DNA from: Christensenellaceae bacterium
Lineage (GTDB): Bacteria > Bacillota > Clostridia > Christensenellales > Aristaeellaceae
Assembly: GCA_012518615.1 (NCBI GenBank)
Contig: JAAYRU010000016.1
Coordinates: 1 to 62,518 of the forward strand
DNA length: 62,518 nt
Direction of reading: 5' to 3'
Positions 25,261-35,271 of the stretch are shown here, piece after piece (position 1 is the first letter of the stretch; every line of letters begins with the position of its first letter). Made by a program: the position numbers and the translations under genes. The notes under the pieces are model-generated. The model did no database searches and was not told the origin of the DNA. It saw only the letters and a list, made by a program, of their open reading frames with translations.

Positions 25261-26892
25261 TTACTCAACTGATAACAGATAATAGTACAGCGGTTGACCG
25301 CCCCAGTGTACCTCAACATCGCACATATCGTACTTGGAGGCTATCTTATCGCATAGCTCTTGAGCGTCATCTTCTTCTACGCCTTCGCCGTAATATACTG
25401 TAATAAGACTGTCGTCATCGGTTACTATCTGCTGCATAAGTTCAAGCGCTACATGATGAGTATCGTCGGAGCATACAGTAACTTCTCCATTGTGAAGTCC
25501 TATTATGCTTCCTTCTTTTATCTGCATACCCTCTATATCGCTATCGCGAACGGCGAATGTAATAGTGCCTGTGCGCACGCGCTCCGCCGCTTCATTCATG
25601 CGGAGTGTATTTTCTTCCACATCCACATCTTCCCTGAAGGCTATAATCGCGGCTATGCCCATGGCTACGTTTTTAGTACGAAGCACTACTACATTTTTTT
25701 CGGACATCTCCGCAACCTGCCTTGCGGCAAGGGTAATGTTGCCGTTATTTGGCAGTATGAATATATTTTCAGCATTTATGCTATCAACAGCCTTGCCTAG
25801 GTCTTCTATGCTGGGGTTCATAGTCTGCCCGCCTTCGACTATGCTATCTACATTTAAATCCTTAAATATTGCGGAGAAACCTTCACCCAACGATACGGAT
25901 ACTATCCCATACTTCTTAGGCGGTGTGTTCGCCATTTTTTCTCTGTATTGAACGAGCATATTGTCTATTTCTATCTGGTCTAGCTCGCCCAGCTCACAGC
26001 CGTATTTTAGAGCAGTACCCGGGTCATTTGTATGCACATGCACCTTAATAAATGAAAGGTCGCCCACCACCAATACGCTGTCGCCTATGCGGTTAAGGCG
26101 CCTGCGAAGGGCTGATATATCCACATCGCTTGCGTTTGCTCTTATATTCTGTATTACAAATTCCGTGCAGTAGGCAAATTCTATATGCTCAATATCGCTA
26201 TGGTCATCCTCAAACTCTGACATGGTAGCCACATCGCTAGACATATCTACAAGCGAAGCGTCTATTTTTTCGCCGCGAAGCACTGCAGCATAACCTGTAT
26301 ATATAATAAGCAATCCCCTGCCGCCGGCGTCTACAACGCCCGCCTGTTTTAGCGCAGGCAGCATTTCTTGCGTGCGGGCTAGTATTTTTTCGCCACTGGT
26401 TAATATACAGTCAAAAAGCGCATAAAAATTATCCGGCTCTCTTTGGGCTTGCGCAACAGCCTCCTGCGCGATTACGCGCGCTACCGTAAGTATAGTACCT
26501 TCTTTTGGCTTCATTACGGCTTTATAGGCAGTATCCGCGCTATTTTTAAGCGCGTCCGCAAACTGCACCGGATTTATGGTTTCATATTCTTCTATTGCTT
26601 TGGAAAAACCCCTGTATAGCTGGGATAGTATAACACCGCTGTTGCCCCTTGCCCCGCGCAGCGCGCCCTTTGCAAGCGCGCGGGCAGCATCGCCAACGCT
26701 TTGAAACTCCTTGCTGTTTATCTCTCTAACTACGCTCATCATGGTCATGGACATGTTAGTGCCCGTGTCCCCGTCAGGTACAGGGAATACGTTAAGGGCA
26801 TTTACCGCATCGCGGTTCTGCTCAAGCAGGCTTGCCCCTGCATTTACCATTTCACGCAGCATTATTGCATCGATAGACTTTATATCTTTCAA
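25261..26892 (-). CDS. fakA: Fatty acid kinase catalytic subunit FakA (DAK2/DhaL domain, YloV)
   Basis: Phosphorylates fatty acids presented by a FakB (DegV-family) partner, feeding acyl-phosphate into phospholipid synthesis. 543 residues. The N-terminal DhaL domain has NVFPVPDGDTGTNMSMT (Mg-ATP loop) and RGARGNSGVILSQLYRGF; the C-terminal half carries the YloV domain (YTGYAAVLRG ... FILPNNGNITLAA). Start is TTG 26892 with GGAGG eight bases upstream. No fakB is in the window. It follows the Asp23 gene, the conserved yloU-yloV pair. Confidence 0.92.
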   Translation of the reverse strand: MKDIKSIDAIMLREMVNAGASLLEQNRDAVNALNVFPVPDGDTGTNMSMTMMSVVREINSKEFQSVGDAARALAKGALRGARGNSGVILSQLYRGFSKAIEEYETINPVQFADALKNSADTAYKAVMKPKEGTILTVARVIAQEAVAQAQREPDNFYALFDCILTSGEKILARTQEMLPALKQAGVVDAGGRGLLIIYTGYAAVLRGEKIDASLVDMSSDVATMSEFEDDHSDIEHIEFAYCTEFVIQNIRANASDVDISALRRRLNRIGDSVLVVGDLSFIKVHVHTNDPGTALKYGCELGELDQIEIDNMLVQYREKMANTPPKKYGIVSVSLGEGFSAIFKDLNVDSIVEGGQTMNPSIEDLGKAVDSINAENIFILPNNGNITLAARQVAEMSEKNVVVLRTKNVAMGIAAIIAFREDVDVEENTLRMNEAAERVRTGTITFAVRDSDIEGMQIKEGSIIGLHNGEVTVCSDDTHHVALELMQQIVTDDDSLITVYYGEGVEEDDAQELCDKIASKYDMCDVEVHWGGQPLYYYLLSVE

Positions 26893-26925
26893 TTTGCTTT
26901 CCTCCGTAATTTGTATTGTGCCTGC

Positions 26926-27276
26926 TTAAATGCGTATGCCTTCAACGGTTATGTTGATATTACGCACCTTTATGCCAGTCATGCTTTCGAGCTTGTATTT
27001 TACAACCTCTTTAATTGCAGCACATACAGCAGTTACGGAAATGCCGTATTCAACTATAATGTACAAATCAACATCTATCATATCGTCGACAGAGCGTATC
27101 TGCACGCCTTTGGACAGGTTTTCCCTGCCAAGCCACTCAACGATACCGTCTTTTGCGCGCTTTGAGGACATAGCGACTATGCCATAGCACTCAAGCGCCG
27201 CATAGCCTACCACCTTTAGCATTACTTCTTCGGAAATATATATCGTACCGATATCGTTTTTTATCTTAAACTCCAT
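26926..27276 (-). CDS. Asp23/Gls24 family envelope stress protein (YloU-like)
   Basis: A 116-residue protein of the Asp23/Gls24 family, membrane-associated and stress-linked in staphylococci, and a constant neighbour of fakA. Features: the N-terminal GTIYISEEVMLKVVGYAALECYGIVAM and the C-terminal KVRNINITVEGIRI. Its ATG follows TAGGAGG. Head of the long leftward gene run to scpB. The molecular role of YloU is unknown. Confidence 0.88.
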   Translation of the reverse strand: MEFKIKNDIGTIYISEEVMLKVVGYAALECYGIVAMSSKRAKDGIVEWLGRENLSKGVQIRSVDDMIDVDLYIIVEYGISVTAVCAAIKEVVKYKLESMTGIKVRNINITVEGIRI

Positions 27277-27350
27277 ACCATAAACCTCCTAGCAGGAAAG
27301 ATTCCCATGATTATTATATCTTTTTTTGCCATAAGGCGCAACATTTGCCC

Positions 27351-29204
27351 TTAAAAACCATTTTGACGGTTGAGCTCATCTATCTCGCTTTTGCGCATAG
27401 GCGGGTCGCAGCGTTTACAGGGGGTGAACTTCTGGTTTTCAGCATTATCAAGCTCCGCATATGTAAATGAGCCTGAAAGAGGCAGATACCTGCTCTTTAT
27501 GCTTGGGCACCTCTTATCCGCATGATAGTATTTGCCACCCTGTGGGTTGTAGTAAATCATCATATTATCTTCTGGGTACTCGTGGAAACGCCCGGGCATA
27601 TCGTCCCATACCAACACCTTTGTGTTTATTCCTATATTGTTCCAAAGCCATTGCATATTCACGCCCTCGTCATTCTTCTTGCGCTGCACGCGCACGCAGC
27701 CATGGCTTGCCTTGGTTCCAAGCAGCGGCTCTTGAGAGCTGTAATCGTGGTAGTCGGTAGCTTCGTTTAATATATAGGGCACTTCGTGTATAAGGCAGCC
27801 GCCGTTTATGCGCATGGCCATATCGCAGTATAGGTTGCCCGCCCAAAAACCGCCTGTCTTTGATACCATTAGAAATTCGCCTGAAGGCGTTTCATTCCAA
27901 GGCTGTTTTGATGTGGGTTTTCCGGTTGATATAAGCAATTCTGAAAAAAGCTTACCCTCCTTAAAAATATACAATCTTTGGGTTAGCTTATCTATAAGCA
28001 GTCCATGGTCTGTCCTTGGAGTTACGCTTGCAAGCCTATTTGTTTCCACATAGCCGCGGATTAGTTCGTCAGAATTGCCCCAGCCACGCCTTGCCTTACA
28101 ATCCGGTCCATAGCTGCTGTTGTAAACCTCAACATAGGACCAGCCGTTATCAAGAGTTTTAAGTACATTAACCCCCTGCGATTCGCATGTTATTTCGCCT
28201 AAAACATTTTCATTTGCCATGCTCGTATCAGGCTTTGCGCGTAGGCGGTACATCTCAGTCTGCGCCCTTTTGCCCGTGCCTTTTACTATGGTTATGGGCT
28301 GTATCATAACCTGCCATATGGCGTCTTCATTCATATCGCCTGCGGGAAGCTTCCAGAAGCTTGAGCCTATTTCCTCTGGCGGCACCTCATCAAGCGTTGG
28401 GGGCTTGTATGTTTTTTTAGGTTTAGAAACTTCAGCGGTTGCTACGGGGGCTGTGGTTTCTTCAGGAGAGTCCGTAATTTCAGTACCATCAGTAGATTCA
28501 ACAGTGTATATTACTTCAGTATTCTGCGGAATATTATCAGTTGTTTGTGGTGATGGCGCGGGGGTAGGCTTTATATTTACAGCTATGTAATGTGGAGAGC
28601 TGCTAAAGCCCGTATCATCTATTAAACTTACAGACAGCATATGCATACCTGCGGATAGCGGAGCGCCATTATAATTACCATCCCAATACAAAGTATTTTG
28701 TCCTATTTCAGAAGGCATTTGGGCTACTACTTGCATTTCACCATCTATATTTATGCTTGCGGATATTGTGCCTTTCATGTTTGTTTCTACGTGTATATAC
28801 CAATCCTCATCGCTACGAAGCTTTGCGGAGCTTATCTGAAGCGACATTATTACAGGGCTTATATCCCCCGCTATAAAGGGAAACTGTGCTAGCAGCGCAT
28901 CGCCCATGGATATAAGCAGCGTATAATTGCCTTTCGGTATAGGGTTTCCGTCTTCGCTGTAACCGTTCCATAGGAAATAATTGTTCCCCTGCTTTACATG
29001 CAGAGCTTTTTGCAGGGTACTTACTATATCCCCGCCCTGCTTTAGTATTCTTATATTTACTTCGCCATCTTCGGGGGAAATAAAGGCAAAGCTCTGCGAT
29101 TTGCCAGGGCGCACAAAAGTTTCTGCGCTTATGGTCATCTCCGTTAAGCCCGTAGTATATATTAAACAGATTACCGTTAAAATTACAAAGAGTTTTCTGA
29201 ACAT
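27351..29204 (-). CDS. Secreted L,D-transpeptidase (YkuD) with FlgD-Ig-like and SH3-like domains
   Basis: Cell-wall enzyme forming 3-3 peptidoglycan cross-links or anchoring proteins. Start set at ATG 29204, with AAAGGGGTG upstream and a signal peptide (MFRKLFVILTVICLIYTTG); an upstream extension from 29402 is not supported. Domain order in 617 residues: two FlgD-Ig-like repeats (GYSEDGNPIPKGNYTL, YNGAPLSAGMHML), a Thr/Pro linker, an SH3b-like segment (YRLRAKPDTSMANENVLG), then YkuD with the catalytic cysteine in TKASHGCVRVQ. A C-terminal HADKRCPSI ... FTPCKRCDPP looks like a small metal-binding tail. Monocistronic. Confidence 0.87.
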   Translation of the reverse strand: MFRKLFVILTVICLIYTTGLTEMTISAETFVRPGKSQSFAFISPEDGEVNIRILKQGGDIVSTLQKALHVKQGNNYFLWNGYSEDGNPIPKGNYTLLISMGDALLAQFPFIAGDISPVIMSLQISSAKLRSDEDWYIHVETNMKGTISASINIDGEMQVVAQMPSEIGQNTLYWDGNYNGAPLSAGMHMLSVSLIDDTGFSSSPHYIAVNIKPTPAPSPQTTDNIPQNTEVIYTVESTDGTEITDSPEETTAPVATAEVSKPKKTYKPPTLDEVPPEEIGSSFWKLPAGDMNEDAIWQVMIQPITIVKGTGKRAQTEMYRLRAKPDTSMANENVLGEITCESQGVNVLKTLDNGWSYVEVYNSSYGPDCKARRGWGNSDELIRGYVETNRLASVTPRTDHGLLIDKLTQRLYIFKEGKLFSELLISTGKPTSKQPWNETPSGEFLMVSKTGGFWAGNLYCDMAMRINGGCLIHEVPYILNEATDYHDYSSQEPLLGTKASHGCVRVQRKKNDEGVNMQWLWNNIGINTKVLVWDDMPGRFHEYPEDNMMIYYNPQGGKYYHADKRCPSIKSRYLPLSGSFTYAELDNAENQKFTPCKRCDPPMRKSEIDELNRQNGF

Positions 29205-29232
29205 GCTGCACCCCTTTACAAAATACGGGAAT

Positions 29233-29261
29233 ATAATATCAGAATAATTGGATACATACAA
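29233..29261 (-). promoter_or_regulatory. Promoter of the L,D-transpeptidase
   Basis: Minus strand TTGTAT (29256-29261), 17-bp spacer, TATTAT (29233-29238). It is divergent from the helicase promoter, with 18 bp between the two -35 boxes. Confidence 0.5.
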
Positions 29262-29279
29262 GTAAACATTTTGTAAAGA

Positions 29280-29308
29280 TTGTAATAAATGCGTAGCTTG
29301 GTTATAAT
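29280..29308 (+). promoter_or_regulatory. Leaderless-type promoter of the nuclease-SNF2 gene
   Basis: TTGTAA (29280-29285), 17-bp spacer, TATAAT (29303-29308). The ATG at 29315 lies 6 bases after the -10, right where transcription should begin, and no ribosome binding site is present. Confidence 0.6.
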
Positions 29309-29314
29309 GTGCAT

Positions 29315-31567
29315 ATGTCGAAAGTTTGTACGGAAAACCTTGATAGGGTATATAGCGCCCTGCTATATATGAGGGCGCCAGTTGTAATGAGCGAGCATAC
29401 ATTGCACGAGCTTGCGCTAACTACACTTAAAAACAGCGGAATTGAAGCTATGCATGAGGTATTAATATCCCCAGGCTGCAGAATAGATATACTGGCTGGC
29501 AGTATAGGCATAGAAATAAAGCGTGGCAGACCCAATAAAAAGGTGCTTTTAGAGCAATTAAAAAAATACGCCGCTTCAGATAGCATAGGCGCAATAATAC
29601 TTATTACAGAAAAATCCGTACCCATGCCTGACAAGATAAACCGCAAACCCGTTAAAACCATAGCGCTAAATAGATTATGGGGTATAGCAACCCCTACCGT
29701 GCATGTTAATAACAATGCGCTTGATGATTTTGCTTTTAATGATTGCGAAAAGCCTACGGAGAAATACTTAATAAAAGAAGAAGCTGAAAAAACAGAAGAA
29801 GGTATTAATAAAAGCATTGATATTGATGAAATAAACACACTCCCCTCATACCTATTAGAACCAATAAATATAGGACGGACATACGGAAAGCTATCGTACA
29901 ACAGAAGGCGTAAATGCTGGACCATTACAGGCGAGCCTTATGTAACAGAGCTTGCAAAGCGCCTTTTCCCAGGCAGCGGAAAGGCAAGGCGGGGAACTGC
30001 ATATCTGCCCGACCACCCCCGCTCTGTAGGCGATTGCAACTGGCTTATGCAAAAATATCCGCTAGAAATAGCTGAAAGGGATAGAGAGCTTTGGGAAAGC
30101 CGCATAGAAGCCGCACGCCAAAGGGAAATAAGGCTAAGGTTTCTACATTCAGGGCTTAAGCACATATCCCCAAAAGAAGGTAGCTTTATAGGAAAGCTTA
30201 TGCCATTTCAAAAAGAGGGGGCTACATGGCTATACCACACACAAAGGGGATTACTAGCGGACGAAATGGGGCTTGGAAAAACAGTACAGGTACTTTACAC
30301 AATAGCCGCACTCAAAGTATTTCCAGTACTTATAGTAGTACCGGCGCACCTAGTTAGAAACTGGGAGAGCGAAATACAAAGGTTTTTAAGACTGAATGGC
30401 AAAACCCCAAGGGTACATATAATAAAAGGGCTTACACCATATAAGCTGCCGGAAGCGGATATATACATAGTGCACTATCTGCTGCTAAGGGGCTGGAAAG
30501 AGGCTCTGCCCATGTACGCCTTTCCCTTTGTAATATTCGATGAAATACAGGAGCTGCGCCACAGCGGCACTGAAAAATACAGCTCAGCCTCGCTAATATC
30601 TTCTAAGGCGGATAGGGTGATAGGCTTATCCGGCACGCCCATATACAACAACGGCGGGGAAATATGGAATGTGGTAAATATACTGGACTTTCATTTCCTT
30701 GGGGACAGAGAATCTTTTACCAGAGAGTGGTGCTACGGCTACGGCAATAATATAGTAGCAAAGCCTGAACTGCTTGGAAGCTTTTTAAGGCAGGAAGGGC
30801 TTATGCTTCGCAGAACCAAGGCAGAGGTACTGCCTGAGCTACCCGAAAAACGAAGGCTTGTACAGCATATAGATACAGACAGCCAAGTATACCAAGCCCT
30901 TATGCAGCCCGTAATAGACAATATTATAAAATGGCATAGAGATACTGAACTTACCCCATCTGAAAGGGCTCTGCTTGAGGGCAATATATCCCAAGGTCAA
31001 AGGCAGGCAACGGGCATAGCCAAAGCCGCATATGTAGCGCAGTTTGTAAAGGCTCTGCTGGAATCAGACGAAAAAGTGCTACTATTCGCCCACCACCACG
31101 CTGTTATGGATATATACAAAAAGGAACTCAAAAGACATTCCCCCGTATTTATTACAGGCAGAGAAAACGATACGCAAAAGCAGCGCAGCATAGATAGATT
31201 TACAGAAGGCAGGAGCGATATATGCTGTATATCCCTAAGAGCTGCATCAGGGCTAAACTTACAAAGGGCAAGCTGCGTAGTGTTTGGGGAGCTGGACTGG
31301 TCTCCCGCTATACACAGCCAAGCTGAGGACAGGGCACACAGGATAGGGCAGAAGGATTCTCTCCTCTGCTATTATTTAGTTGCAAAAGAGGGCAGCGATG
31401 CAGACATACAGGACGCGCTCGGTCTTAAGGTAAGCCAGTTTATGGGGCTTATGGGAGAAAAACCCCAAGACAAAGCAAGGGAAACAAATTTAGCTAATTT
31501 AGCGCGCAATCACGCAATGCGTATAATAGAAAAATACCTTTCAAACGCGGGCGAAAAAGCGGTTTGA
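29315..31567 (+). CDS. SNF2-family helicase with N-terminal PD-(D/E)XK nuclease-like domain
   Basis: About 750 residues. An N-terminal restriction-endonuclease-like segment (CRIDILAGSIGIEIKRGRPNK, pattern D-x7-E-x-K, near residues 50-70) precedes an SNF2 double-RecA motor: ADEMGLGKTVQVL (Walker A), VVPAHLVRNWESEI, FDEIQELRH (motif II, DEIQ), LSGTPIYNN, and SQAEDRAHRIGQKD (motif VI). Superfamily 2 translocase on double-stranded DNA, possibly nuclease-coupled. The frame could open with GTG 29309; ATG 29315 fits the leaderless promoter. It sits just upstream of ruvCAB, so repair or defence roles are both possible. Confidence 0.8.
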   Translation: MSKVCTENLDRVYSALLYMRAPVVMSEHTLHELALTTLKNSGIEAMHEVLISPGCRIDILAGSIGIEIKRGRPNKKVLLEQLKKYAASDSIGAIILITEKSVPMPDKINRKPVKTIALNRLWGIATPTVHVNNNALDDFAFNDCEKPTEKYLIKEEAEKTEEGINKSIDIDEINTLPSYLLEPINIGRTYGKLSYNRRRKCWTITGEPYVTELAKRLFPGSGKARRGTAYLPDHPRSVGDCNWLMQKYPLEIAERDRELWESRIEAARQREIRLRFLHSGLKHISPKEGSFIGKLMPFQKEGATWLYHTQRGLLADEMGLGKTVQVLYTIAALKVFPVLIVVPAHLVRNWESEIQRFLRLNGKTPRVHIIKGLTPYKLPEADIYIVHYLLLRGWKEALPMYAFPFVIFDEIQELRHSGTEKYSSASLISSKADRVIGLSGTPIYNNGGEIWNVVNILDFHFLGDRESFTREWCYGYGNNIVAKPELLGSFLRQEGLMLRRTKAEVLPELPEKRRLVQHIDTDSQVYQALMQPVIDNIIKWHRDTELTPSERALLEGNISQGQRQATGIAKAAYVAQFVKALLESDEKVLLFAHHHAVMDIYKKELKRHSPVFITGRENDTQKQRSIDRFTEGRSDICCISLRAASGLNLQRASCVVFGELDWSPAIHSQAEDRAHRIGQKDSLLCYYLVAKEGSDADIQDALGLKVSQFMGLMGEKPQDKARETNLANLARNHAMRIIEKYLSNAGEKAV

Positions 31568-31608
31568 CAAGTGTTGCGGCAGATATTATCATTTGACTAG
31601 GGGGTACT

Positions 31609-32109
31609 ATGCGGATACTTGGGATTGACCCGGGGCTTGCTATAATGGGCTGGGGAATAATAGATGTAGACGAAAAGCAGAAGATGTCGCTTGTTGATTA
31701 CGGCACTATTACTACATCAGCGGATATGGAATTTCCCCAAAGGCTAGTCAGCATACGAAGCCAGCTTACTGCACTATTGGATGAACATAAGCCCGATGAA
31801 ATAGTATTTGAACAGCTTTTCTTCAACCGCAATGTTACCACCGCATTTACTGTAGGCGCTGCAAGGGGTATAGCCGTATGCACCTGCGCGGAATATAAGG
31901 GCGACAGCCTTTACGAATACACTCCCATGCAGATAAAGCTTGCGGTTGTGGGCTACGGCAGGGCTGAAAAACATCAGGTGCAACAGATGGTAAAGCTTAT
32001 TTTGCAGCTAGATGAAGCTCCAAAGCCCGACGACGCCGCAGATGCCGTTGCCGCGGCAATAGCCCACGCGGGAGCCGGCAGAGCCAGATTTCAGTTTAGA
32101 ATGAATTAA
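31609..32109 (+). CDS. ruvC: Crossover junction endodeoxyribonuclease RuvC
   Basis: Holliday-junction resolvase. 166 residues with RNase-H-fold acidic residues in the N-terminal LGIDPGLAIMGWG (Asp), FEQLFFNRN (Glu) and the C-terminal KPDDAADAVAAA (Asp pair). GGGGGTACT precedes the ATG. First of the ruvC-ruvA-ruvB-queA series, 41 bases after the helicase gene. Confidence 0.96.
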   Translation: MRILGIDPGLAIMGWGIIDVDEKQKMSLVDYGTITTSADMEFPQRLVSIRSQLTALLDEHKPDEIVFEQLFFNRNVTTAFTVGAARGIAVCTCAEYKGDSLYEYTPMQIKLAVVGYGRAEKHQVQQMVKLILQLDEAPKPDDAADAVAAAIAHAGAGRARFQFRMN

Positions 32110-32119
32110 CGGAGGAAAT

Positions 32120-32734
32120 ATGTTTGCATATATAGAAGGCGCTGTACAGGATAAAACTGCCACCCATATGGTTATAGATGTAGGCGGAATAGGCTACGAA
32201 ATAATATGCACCAATTCCACCCTTACAAATGCTCCCCCTAAGGGAGAAATTATGCGGGTATATACCTGCCTTAATATAAGGCAGGATGCCATTGAGCTGC
32301 TCGGCTTTTATTCCATAGACGAAAAAAATATGTACTATAAGCTTACAAGCGTTTCCGGCATTGGAGCTAGGAGCGCTATGGCAATACTTGGCAGTATGCC
32401 GCTAAAGGACCTTACTATGGCAATAGTGCTGGGTGACATAGCTTCGCTTTCAAGGGCTCCCGGCGTGGGCAAAAAAACCGCCCAGCGCATAGCGCTTGAG
32501 CTTAAGGACAAGCTCTCCCCCGCCGATATGCCAAGTGATTTAGACTTTGCTACACAAGATGTAAGCGCAAGCTCTACAAGCCCCGTAGGCGAGGCAATAC
32601 TCGCGCTGGAATCCCTTGGATATACACAGCATGAGGCAGCCCGCGCGGTATCCGCCGCGCAAAAGGCGGGCGCACCAACAGATAAAGCGGATGAACTCGT
32701 ACGCGCTGCGCTCCGCGGTATTTCGAAAGGCTGA
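32120..32734 (+). CDS. ruvA: Holliday junction DNA helicase subunit RuvA
   Basis: Junction-binding subunit that loads RuvB rings. 204 residues: N-terminal OB-fold ([28 protein letters not shown]), central tandem HhH motifs ([37 protein letters not shown]), and a C-terminal RuvB-contact domain ([20 protein letters not shown]). GGAGG lies just upstream. Two bases separate it from ruvB. Confidence 0.96.
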   Translation: MFAYIEGAVQDKTATHMVIDVGGIGYEIICTNSTLTNAPPKGEIMRVYTCLNIRQDAIELLGFYSIDEKNMYYKLTSVSGIGARSAMAILGSMPLKDLTMAIVLGDIASLSRAPGVGKKTAQRIALELKDKLSPADMPSDLDFATQDVSASSTSPVGEAILALESLGYTQHEAARAVSAAQKAGAPTDKADELVRAALRGISKG

Positions 32735-32736
32735 TT

Positions 32737-33795
32737 ATGGAAAACGAAAGACTTATTACGAGCAGAATGATGCCCGAAGATAGGGATAATGAATACTCCC
32801 TACGCCCTAAAACCCTGCGAGAATATGTAGGGCAGGAAAGCGTAAAGGGGAGCCTTAAAATATACATAAAGGCAGCCCTACAAAGAAGGGACGCGCTAGA
32901 CCATACCCTGCTTTATGGTCCTCCCGGGCTTGGTAAAACCACGCTTGCCTGCATAGTAGCCGCCGAAATGGGGCAGAATATACGCATTACATCAGGCCCT
33001 GCTATAGAGCGCCCGGGGGATTTGGCTTCCATACTTACAAACCTATCCCACGGCGATATGCTCTTTATAGATGAAATACACCGCCTATCCCGCGCGGTTG
33101 AGGAAGTTTTGTACCCCGCTATGGAAGATTTCGCCATAGATTTAATGATAGGCAAGGGTCCTACCGCAAGGTCTATGCGGCTTGATTTGCCAAGGTTTAC
33201 GCTTATAGGCGCAACTACAAGGGCGGGTCAGCTATCAGCGCCCCTTAGAGACAGGTTCGGCATAACCTACCGCCTTCAGCTTTACAGTACGGAGGAACTT
33301 TCGCAGATTATTTCCCGCTCAAGCGCTATACTTGGCATGGAAGCGGATATGGAAGGCATAAGTGAAATCGCGAGGCGTAGCCGCGGAACCCCAAGGGTTG
33401 CAAACAGAATGTTAAAGCGCGTTCGGGATTTTGCGCAGGTAAAGGGCGATGGTAAAATCACCCATGATATAGCCTGCGCGGGGCTTGATATGCTTGAAGT
33501 AGATAGCCTTGGGCTTGACGGAGTAGACAGAAACCTGCTGCTTACTATGATAGATAAGTTTGCTGGCGGACCTGTGGGGCTAGATACCTTAGCGGCATCA
33601 ACGGGAGAGGATGCCATAACTATAGAAGATGTTTACGAGCCATACCTACTACAGCTTGGCTTTATACAGCGCACTCCAAGGGGACGCGTGGCTACAAGCC
33701 TTGCATACCAGCACCTTGGTAAAACCCCTCCCGAAAGCGCAACAGATAAAAACGACCAAAACAAACAGACAAGTTTATTTGATGAATACATCTGA
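32737..33795 (+). CDS. ruvB: Holliday junction branch migration ATPase RuvB
   Basis: AAA+ motor driving branch migration with RuvA. 352 residues: [14 protein letters not shown]-terminus, Walker [12 protein letters not shown], Walker [12 protein letters not shown], sensor 1 [10 protein letters not shown], arginine-finger region LRDRFGI, and the C-terminal winged helix [18 protein letters not shown]. Its last 14 bases overlap the start of queA. Confidence 0.97.
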   Translation: MENERLITSRMMPEDRDNEYSLRPKTLREYVGQESVKGSLKIYIKAALQRRDALDHTLLYGPPGLGKTTLACIVAAEMGQNIRITSGPAIERPGDLASILTNLSHGDMLFIDEIHRLSRAVEEVLYPAMEDFAIDLMIGKGPTARSMRLDLPRFTLIGATTRAGQLSAPLRDRFGITYRLQLYSTEELSQIISRSSAILGMEADMEGISEIARRSRGTPRVANRMLKRVRDFAQVKGDGKITHDIACAGLDMLEVDSLGLDGVDRNLLLTMIDKFAGGPVGLDTLAASTGEDAITIEDVYEPYLLQLGFIQRTPRGRVATSLAYQHLGKTPPESATDKNDQNKQTSLFDEYI

Positions 33796-34819
33796 TTTTT
33801 ATTACGATTTACCGGAAAGTTTAATAGCGCAGTCCCCCGCTTCCCCAAGGGATAGCAGCAGAATGTTAGTGTGCGATATTGCAAGCAAAAAAAGAAAGCA
33901 CGATATTTTTAGACAATTCCCGGATTTTCTAACGCCTAAAGATGTGCTTGTAATAAACGAAACAAAGGTTATACCCGCAAGATTAATAGGCGTTAAAGAA
34001 AGTTCCGATGTGGTATGCGAGGTGCTGCTACTTAAGCGCATAGACACAACCCACTGGGAAGCGCTTGTAAAGCCCGGAAGAAGGCTAAAGCCCGGGGCGC
34101 AGGTTTTATTTGGCAACGGCAAACTAAAGGCAAAAATAATAAATAACACTGATTTTGGCGGTAGGATTATTGAGTTCCAGTACAAAGGCGTGTTTGAAAA
34201 CCTGCTTGATGAGCTAGGCGAAACCCCTCTGCCACCTTATATACATAAAAAACTCGAAAACCCAAGCGACTATCAAACAGTGTACGCAGTAAACAGCGGC
34301 AGCGCGGCAGCGCCCACTGCCGGGCTTCACTTTACTGAGGAATTACTAAGTAAAATAAGGCAAAAAGGTGTGGATATAGTACCCATAACGCTGCATGTAG
34401 GGCTTGGCACATTTAGACCCGTTAAAGCAGAAAGAATAGAAGAGCATAATATGCACAGCGAGTACTATTATGTATCTGAAAATTCTGCCGAAAGGATAAA
34501 TAAGGCTAGAAAGCAGGGCGGCAGAATATGCTGTGTAGGCACAACATGCGTTAGAACACTTGAAAGCGTTGCAGATAGCAGCAGCAGGGTAATCCCCGGT
34601 AGCGGAGAAACAAATATATTTATTACCCCTGGCTATAGTTTTAAGGCGCTTGATATGCTGCTTACAAATTTTCACCTGCCAGAAAGCACACTGCTTATGC
34701 TTGTAAGCGCTTTTATGGGCAGAGAATACACGCTTGAAACTTATAAAGAAGCTGTTAATGAAAAATACAGGTTTTTTAGCTTCGGCGATTGTATGCTTAT
34801 AGGTAAAAATTTATTATGA
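33782..34819 (+). CDS. queA: S-adenosylmethionine:tRNA ribosyltransferase-isomerase
   Basis: Makes epoxyqueuosine from preQ1-modified tRNA using the ribosyl group of SAM. 345 residues from ATG 33782, which lies inside the ruvB 3' end in another frame; the longer frame from 33629 only extends backward through ruvB. Family motifs: [57 protein letters not shown]-like [11 protein letters not shown], and [32 protein letters not shown]. No strong ribosome binding site, so coupling to ruvB is likely. No tgt follows. Confidence 0.95.
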   Translation: MNTSDFYYDLPESLIAQSPASPRDSSRMLVCDIASKKRKHDIFRQFPDFLTPKDVLVINETKVIPARLIGVKESSDVVCEVLLLKRIDTTHWEALVKPGRRLKPGAQVLFGNGKLKAKIINNTDFGGRIIEFQYKGVFENLLDELGETPLPPYIHKKLENPSDYQTVYAVNSGSAAAPTAGLHFTEELLSKIRQKGVDIVPITLHVGLGTFRPVKAERIEEHNMHSEYYYVSENSAERINKARKQGGRICCVGTTCVRTLESVADSSSRVIPGSGETNIFITPGYSFKALDMLLTNFHLPESTLLMLVSAFMGREYTLETYKEAVNEKYRFFSFGDCMLIGKNLL

Positions 34820-35163
34820 TGCGAGTGCTAATGCAGTTTATAATAGGTACATTCGCCCTTCCGCTTGCGGATAGGCTTATAGGCAGCTTCTGGTGCGCTT
34901 CAGACAATATAGCAATAGCCGCAGGAGCTCTTTTAATGCTTGCGTATTTAATATTAAGACCGCTTGCAAGGCTGCTACTTGGCATGTTAAACCTTTTTAC
35001 TCTTGGCGCACTTAATATAGCTATAGATGTAGGGCTTTTATATTTGGTAACGAATATGTTCCCCGGCTATATACTCTATAAGGATATTTTTACGCTGGTT
35101 ATCGTATCTATCATAGTAAACACGGTACGTATGCTTGTAGGCTTGATATTCAAAAAGAAATAA
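34816..35163 (+). CDS. Phage-holin-family-like membrane protein (YvlD type)
   Basis: 115 residues with about four hydrophobic segments, a short loop between each, and a basic C-terminus (IFKKK). The pattern [39 protein letters not shown] matches the small 'phage holin family 4 / YvlD' membrane proteins common in Firmicutes chromosomes; they are not usually part of a prophage, and none is seen here. The ATG overlaps the queA stop by 4 bp. Function unknown. Confidence 0.75.
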   Translation: MMRVLMQFIIGTFALPLADRLIGSFWCASDNIAIAAGALLMLAYLILRPLARLLLGMLNLFTLGALNIAIDVGLLYLVTNMFPGYILYKDIFTLVIVSIIVNTVRMLVGLIFKKK

Positions 35164-35242
35164 AAAAACCGCATTTACCTGTACATATAATGTGGTATTA
35201 AGTAAATATATCCCCAATTATGCGGCTATATAAAGCAAAAAA

Positions 35243-35259
35243 CCCTGCAAATAGCAGGG
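35243..35259 (-). terminator. rpsT terminator
   Basis: CCCTGC, loop AAATA, GCAGGG, followed on the minus strand by six Ts. It lies 12 bases beyond the rpsT stop. Confidence 0.85.
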
Positions 35260-35271
35260 GATAATTATTAT

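Noticed and set aside
34816-35163. Prophage holin
   Set aside because: No endolysin or other phage genes nearby; YvlD-type membrane proteins are ordinary chromosomal genes.
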